The notes under the pieces are model-generated. The model did no database searches and had not been told where the DNA came from. It saw only the letters and a program-made list of their open reading frames with translations. Below are positions 59,374-64,000 of a stretch of DNA of 64,000 bases, piece by piece. The DNA is from Ricinus communis (Eukaryota; Streptophyta; Magnoliopsida; Malpighiales; Euphorbiaceae): contig NC_063256.1 of NCBI RefSeq assembly GCF_019578655.1, positions 32,660,342 through 32,724,341 on the forward strand, read 5' to 3'. The position numbers and the translations under genes are program-made. Each line of letters opens with the position of its first letter. Positions within the stretch are counted from its first letter, which is position 1.

Positions 59374-62300
59374 TTTCTCCTCAAAAGCAGGTCCCAAAAA
59401 GCAGAAATAGTAAAATTTAAAAAAAAACTCAAATTTCTCAAACAGCACTGCCGACTAGCCCTAGGTTCCATCACCATTGCCAAACCTACGCCATCTTGAT
59501 GCCATCAGCAATCTAGCAGGACTACCAAAACAGCGTCAATGCTATCAGCACTACCATTAGCAACACCATTAACTGCCACTACCACCACAGCGTCATCATT
59601 GGCACCAAAACAGCATTAAAGTTACTGACGCTACCATACCGCCTTTACAGTAGCATATCTACGACTACCTGCAACCTCCACTATGACTATGCTGTCATTA
59701 TCACCACCCCATACTGATGCTTTCCTTGTCCATAACTAGCACTTTAAAATGTCTGGAAAATCGACCCCAAGCATTTACAGCTTTAAATGTTCTATAAATT
59801 TTGACTTGTGTATTACTAATCTCAATACCAATACACCTATGAAATAATAGAAGTTACAAAATAAAACTACAGAACAAAATGAATGCGTTTATTAGTATTC
59901 CAATGAAGAAAAGAACAGACTGGAAAGGAAATAATTGGAAACTTCTTTCTACAGGTTAAACAGCCATTGAGCTTTCCAATTTGAATCAATCAGGAAACAA
60001 GCATAGATAGAAAAATCAGTTTGAATCATAGATCTAGTAAATGAAGTCCTTTATGCTTTGATCTATACAAATTATACAATTGAATTGAACAAATATAATG
60101 TTTTGACACAAGGTTGTAAAACACTTAGAACTTTTGTCTAACAAATCTCAATACTTTGTGAACATCATAGAATGATCAATTATAATTTAACCCATGGGAA
60201 ACTTATCAATGCAAGTATGAAGCATACCTAGTTAAGATATTGACCATAGCTCTGAAGGCTGCAACCTGAAATAAAGACATACAATTGAGCTAAGAACGAG
60301 GGTGAGCAAAACTTGAAAAGATCAAGAATTAGCACCCGAGCAAAAGTACCACAACAACTTCTACGATTCATCTCAAACATATATAACAGTTCAAGAACAA
60401 GAACTATTCATGTCAACACTTCCCAGCAAGACAACATAGGTACCTGTAGAGTCTCTCCACCACTGCCAATAAGATGGAGAAGCATATTCAGAATAGGGTG
60501 AAGAAACTGAAGCAAGGCAGTGGAATCAACATTCTTCAAACTGTTAATTGCCTGCAGGTGATCATTATAACTTTCATGTAAATCACATTCATACCCCCAA
60601 AGTATATTATAAAAACTCGTTGAAACTTCAGCTTAAAAAGAAAAGCCTTTTCTTTATTTAAAACATGATTTCTATGCAACATAAAAGACTTCCCCAAAAA
60701 GGATAAGTAAATGAAAAACTAAGATTCAATTTCGGCGAAGGACCTCTTAATCTGTCGAAATGTCTGCCATTTCTGATAGATGCTTTTAACTCGGTTCATA
60801 TCAACCCCTGTGAGAAATCTAATAAAGAAAGGATAGGTGTTCCATGTTTCTAGTCTAAAACTTTTGGTAGAACTTAGGGAAAAACAGTGAAAAAAAATTC
60901 ATAAAAAATGTGCCTTTAAGCCCAAAAGACACAGCGACAAAACTTGTCAACCATCCATGCCATTACCATTTTGGAACTTCTGTTTGACCTTTGGCTGATA
61001 GGGGTCAAGGAAGAAAAAGATCCTTCTGGCCTTGAATTCTTAGTTTATAAAATATGGTTATTGATGCTGGTTTTTCATTATTTATACAGTACTAAAATGA
61101 ATTGAAGGATTTTAGATTACATTCTGACAACAATTTATAAGCATGAGCAGGGAGGCTAAAATGTAATAAAATAATGCACAAATTAGAATATTACCTCCAG
61201 AAGTTCTGAGCCCCAAGGAGGGCTAGTTCGAAGAGTGTGCCTATCATATTCAAGAAAAAAATCTCTAATGCGCTCATTAGTAGGATACATGGACGAACAA
61301 AGTCTCAAGCGCAATCTAAAAATATTTTTTCCATCCTCCAGATAATCCAGCCTCTCCTACAAAAAAAGAAAGGTACTGTGCCCAGTTCAAAAAGATGTGA
61401 TCCAAAAGAAAATACCACAGAGAGATAGTGAAACAAAAAAGAATCCATATAGATTCTATGTACCAAATGCTGCCATTCAAACACACCTTGCCAGTATCCT
61501 GGAGATAATGTGGAACCAGCTCTCTCATGATTGGAAGAGAAATTTCAGATCTCAACCTGAAAATAATTAGAATCACTAAACCTCTTAGTTCAAATTGGCC
61601 AATAATGGTACTTAAATAAACAAAAGTGCTGAAGCCTCTAGAAAATTTAAAAGTGCATAAACACAGCCAAATTCATAACATCAAGGTCTTGAACTCATCT
61701 TTTCTTTTGGATTGCCTATTTTTCAAAAAGAGATGCAGATCACAAGAGGGGAAAGTTGAGAAAGCGTATACCTCAAACAATCATCTGAAAAGAGCATGCT
61801 CAGGCAAGTTTTTAAGAGTGCATATTCTATAATAATCACCATAAGTCAAAGTTTAACTTCTTTAAACTATTAGGCTGCTAACTTGTCTCCGTTCAATTTC
61901 TCGTATGTCTCCACAGTTCAATGATATTGTGAAAGAACCAAACTAGGAATCCATGGAGACAAGGATAATATCAGAACTGTATAATCAAGAAATAAACATG
62001 TGGTTTATAAAACTCATCAACTCATTCTGAGTTTGAACAGGTAAGCATCCATGAACCAACATCTAAGATTTTCATGCAGTACTATCTATTTAACAAAAAA
62101 AGAACCAACAGCATCTGAGGATTGGAAAATGAAAAACATAAAATAAAGGAAAATAACCGTTCTATTCTTTGTATTTCTTTTAAGAAGAAATAAGAGGGAA
62201 AAAAAAAGATGTTAAAGCCATTTACATACTGATCATATGTTGATAATGGAAGTGCTGCATATCCAATTACCACCTAAGAAAGAAAATTGAAGGAATGTCA

Positions 62301-63982
62301 GTTCAACATTATGCTGCAGCAACCCAATAGCCAAACATCTATAACTAATGAAAGACAAACAAATTAAACAAAATTTCATTTCTGATCTGCCAGAAAAGAG
62401 TACAAGTTTCATTTTCAGTTAGGGTACAAGAAACCTAAGCCAGTCAACCTCCTGTACAATACTTTGGTCAAATTCTCCTAGCAACCAAGATCCTGCTATG
62501 ATCTACCCAACATCTTGTTGTCAGGGAATTCAGGTCTAACAAGGTCCAAAACAGTGACAAAGTTATTACAAGTTCTTTTGTTTGTTATGACTAAAACTTT
62601 GAATTCTAATAATACAGAAGAAATTTGGTAAAAATAGATAACAAAAATAATCTCTTAAACACATCACTAACCAAACTTGAAAAGATTCTGGAAAAATTGA
62701 AGGTCGGTAAATGGTATATCTACAAGATGCTGGACTATCAAAAATAGGATATGGACTACCATTTTGACTTAGTTTTCTCCACCTTTATTGTCTTGCTGTA
62801 GCATTTTAAACAATATCACATAAAGAGTGAGGGAGAAAGGTCATTTGAAATGGTTAGTCTTTTCAACTTCTGAGGAGGATTATACATAATAGTTCACATT
62901 TAGAAAGGTCTATCTTGTAACAAAAATAAAAATGACTAAAATAGATATCTGCAGCTTAAAGAAAACATTGAAAACCAAAAGTTAACTTTAGGCAAGTTTT
63001 TCATTTACAATTTTAAGAATTAAAACAATATATGCTTGTATTCCATATTAGATTCAGCAGCAGTGACAAAAATGTGATATCAAGTTATCAGCATGCATGA
63101 ATCAATACATGTGTGCGCAACTGTGCACTAAAAGGATTTACAAATGACCCTTACTGGCTTTGGAGCTTCCAATTTTGTTTGAAGATCAACGTGGAAGAAA
63201 GTGAACAAGAGATGATGAAAAGGTGTCCAGACAGCAGAAAGGGATAGTTTAATCTCATCATGGTAGCATGCCACTCTAGCCCCAACAGCAACCTGTGTGT
63301 GAGCCCACTTTTGGAGCGATGCTCCTGGCTCCCTTGGGTACATTGCCTGGTAACATTAGTCAACATGAAACAAGTACAACAAAATTTCGAAAGCAAATGC
63401 TTAAATATCTAAGCATATTACGCATCACCTCCAAAGGTTGTCTACGAACATCTGAGTCATCCTTTCTTAGTTCCACTCGTATGAACAAATTCCTCTTCCG
63501 ACTCAAAGTAACAGTTAAAGGATAAATATATAACCAATGAAACAGCTGCAAGAAAGGCTCATTCCGCATTGTTGTACGGAAGTCGAAAGCTTGGAACTGC
63601 ATGTCAATCAACATAGCCGCTAAGAGTTTCTTTTTTTATATATCTTTTGTTGTCAGATAAACCCCACAAGAGACGAGAAAGAAAAGAAACAAAGAAGGCT
63701 TAACCCATTAACTGAAGGGGAAAAAAAAAAGAAGAAGAAGAAGAAGAAAAGAAAAGGATAGAAGAAGAAAGTAGAGGCAAGAATCATTTATATATTAGAA
63801 AAAAAGTGTATAACAGCATTCACATAAGCAGAACCTCATTCATTAGACTGAAAACAGATTCCTTAGCTAGGTTGCTAGGAAAGCCAGAGAGGTTTTCTTT
63901 TGCTCCTTCAGCAGCTATTTTATTATGTCCACCCAGACTATCCAAAGAAAGTGTTAAGGGGGATTGAAGTAAGAAATTTATT
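45669..63982 (-). CDS. SPK1: SPIKE1, DOCK-family guanine exchange factor for ROP GTPases (5' end outside window)
   Basis: SPK1 activates ROP/Rac GTPases and acts upstream of SCAR/WAVE and ARP2/3 in cell shape, adhesion and ER-exit processes (known from Arabidopsis). Exons on the minus strand: 63982-63835 (partial, 5' limit uncertain), 63596-63429, 63346-63155, 62273-62230, 61556-61487, 61356-61195, 60551-60444, 60265-60228, 56401-56257, 55067-54941, 54824-54631, 53645-53515, 52169-52094, 51924-51814, 49996-49814, 49107-48964, 48864-48691, 48566-48219, 48142-47810, 47459-47274, 46984-46010, 45923-45669. All placed junctions are GT-AG and all phases fit. They encode about 1390 residues plus the partial exon, of roughly 1830 in the family, ending ...SHYIPAILSEL at 45672. 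No stop or frameshift was found. The introns at 50-52 kb and 56-60 kb are large. Confidence 0.95.
49997..51813 (-). other. Large SPK1 intron (1.8 kb)
   Basis: Lies between the exon ending LYFPLIGQ and the exon starting ILDEMPVF. A run-on reading frame into the intron at 49997-50035 (FHELLIYRCLQ) is open but is not in the conserved protein. The CTGCAG acceptor at 49997-50002 is the better choice. I see no gene or recognisable transposon inside. Confidence 0.7.
53111..53365. repeat. 128-bp tandem duplication in an SPK1 intron
   Basis: Two units (53111-53238 and 53239-53365) share TGCTAAGGAATC, ATTCATATGTCTCT, TTTGGTTGGATGTTGGGATG, AAGAACTAGTAACAGAAA and CCAGTGGTGGCTGTCA, with about 10% differences. 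It lies in the intron between the exons at 53515 and 52169. Confidence 0.9.
55786..55813. repeat. TGGCAAA heptanucleotide, four copies
   Basis: Four perfect tandem copies of TGGCAAA in the SPK1 intron 55068-56256: a short, possibly polymorphic minisatellite. Confidence 0.9.
57246..57983. mobile_element. hAT-like non-autonomous element in an SPK1 intron (738 bp)
   Basis: The ends are inverted: TAGACCTGGCCAC at the left and GTGGCCACCCCTA at the right, followed inward on both sides by GAACC/GGTTC-rich sequence (GAACCGGAACCGG and variants). Flanks ACTAGGTT (57238-57245) and ACTAACTT (57984-57991) fit an 8-bp duplication with two mismatches, the length typical of hAT elements. No transposase is present. 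TIR plus sub-terminal motif repeats are typical of hAT MITEs. Confidence 0.65.
58204..58320. repeat. 60-bp local duplication in the SPK1 intron
   Basis: GATCCTA followed by AAGCTATGTATGGTAAGC and TAAATCT occurs at 58224 and again at 58284, with a 60-base period. Confidence 0.85.
59341..59371. repeat. (TA)n microsatellite
   Basis: About 15 uninterrupted TA units in the large SPK1 intron. Confidence 0.95.
63155..63596 (-). other. SPK1: SPK1 exons for the DHR1 (C2-like) domain
   Basis: Two exons (63596-63429 and 63346-63155) encode LYIYPLTVTLSRKRNLFIRV, then WAHTQVAVGARVACYHDEIK and FHHLLFTFFHVDLQTK. This is the core of the DOCK DHR1 domain, which binds membrane phosphoinositides in animal DOCK proteins. 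The domain continues into the short exons at 62273-62230 and 61556-61487 (VVIGYAALPLSTYD, then the LPIMRELVPHYL block). Confidence 0.85.
63731..63748. repeat. (GAA)n microsatellite
   Basis: Six GAA units after an A run, inside the SPK1 intron between the exons at 63835 and 63596. On the gene strand it is pyrimidine-rich but too far from the acceptor to act as its polypyrimidine tract. Confidence 0.9.
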
Positions 63983-64000
63983 CTATTCAATTTTCACCAT

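Larger units (their letters stand above)
56402..60227 (-). other. Largest SPK1 intron (3.8 kb)
   Basis: Separates the exon ending ...VNILTR (38 bp long) from the exon beginning VQQESVDD. It contains a hAT-like element, a 60-bp local duplication, a (TA)n run and a cryptic triplet region, each listed or noted separately. Plus-strand reading frames at 58465-59166 have no recognisable similarity. Confidence 0.75.

Noticed and set aside
1..64000. A new operon-like or defence-type system
   Set aside because: The window is plant nuclear DNA with one conserved host gene and transposable elements. No set of co-directed unknown genes with intact frames exists.
1..64000. tRNA, rRNA or microRNA genes
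   Set aside because: No cloverleaf boxes or rRNA segments were seen. The tRNA-like matches at 15458 and 18173 are primer-binding sites, and the hairpins at 41759-41797 are too short to call a microRNA precursor.

Overview
This is a nuclear window from a flowering plant, almost certainly a eudicot. It is AT-rich, mostly retrotransposon sequence, and its one host gene is split into many small exons with GT-AG introns. The gene is SPIKE1 (SPK1), the plant DOCK-family exchange factor for ROP GTPases. I cannot name the species.

Layout. (1) 1-4549: no gene. It holds a degenerate ATCAGA-rich repeat, an LTR-like remnant and a short element with about 82-bp terminal inverted repeats. (2) 4550-25745: a nested set of LTR retrotransposons. 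A Tekay/Del-like chromovirus with 2.6-kb LTRs is split in its left LTR by an 11.9-kb Athila-like Ty3/gypsy element on the minus strand (5-bp duplication GTGTT). A 2.9-kb solo LTR of the Tekay-like family lies just downstream (duplication CTAAT). All of these sit inside one copy of a local repeat whose second copy, without insertions, is at 25880-26530. (3) 27209-34514: an internally deleted gypsy element on the minus strand. It is split by a 5.4-kb Mutator-like element (MULE) with 232-bp inverted repeats, a perfect 9-bp target duplication and a decayed mudrA-type transposase gene. (4) 34515-45668: AT-rich intergenic DNA with a third, inverted solo LTR of the Tekay-like family (37251-39630), a family of TATACT-type repeats on both sides of it, and an LTR-like block with GCCGATTGG hairpins. 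(5) 45669-64000: the 3' three quarters of SPK1 on the minus strand. I placed 21 internal and terminal exons base by base, plus one partial exon at the right edge. They cover the DHR1 (C2) domain through the C-terminal DHR2 (DOCKER) catalytic domain, with no frameshift or stop. The start of the gene lies beyond the right edge.

SPK1 is the only gene that looks functional. Every transposon reading frame seen here carries stops, frameshifts or lost motif residues. I found no tRNA, rRNA, CRISPR or operon-like system and no convincing new biological system. The most unusual signals are a palindromic GGCGTGGTCACGCC motif repeated about ten times in the Athila-like element (spacer array and both LTRs), the nested insertions that can be checked against empty sites within the window, and the repeat-rich structure of the Tekay-like LTRs.
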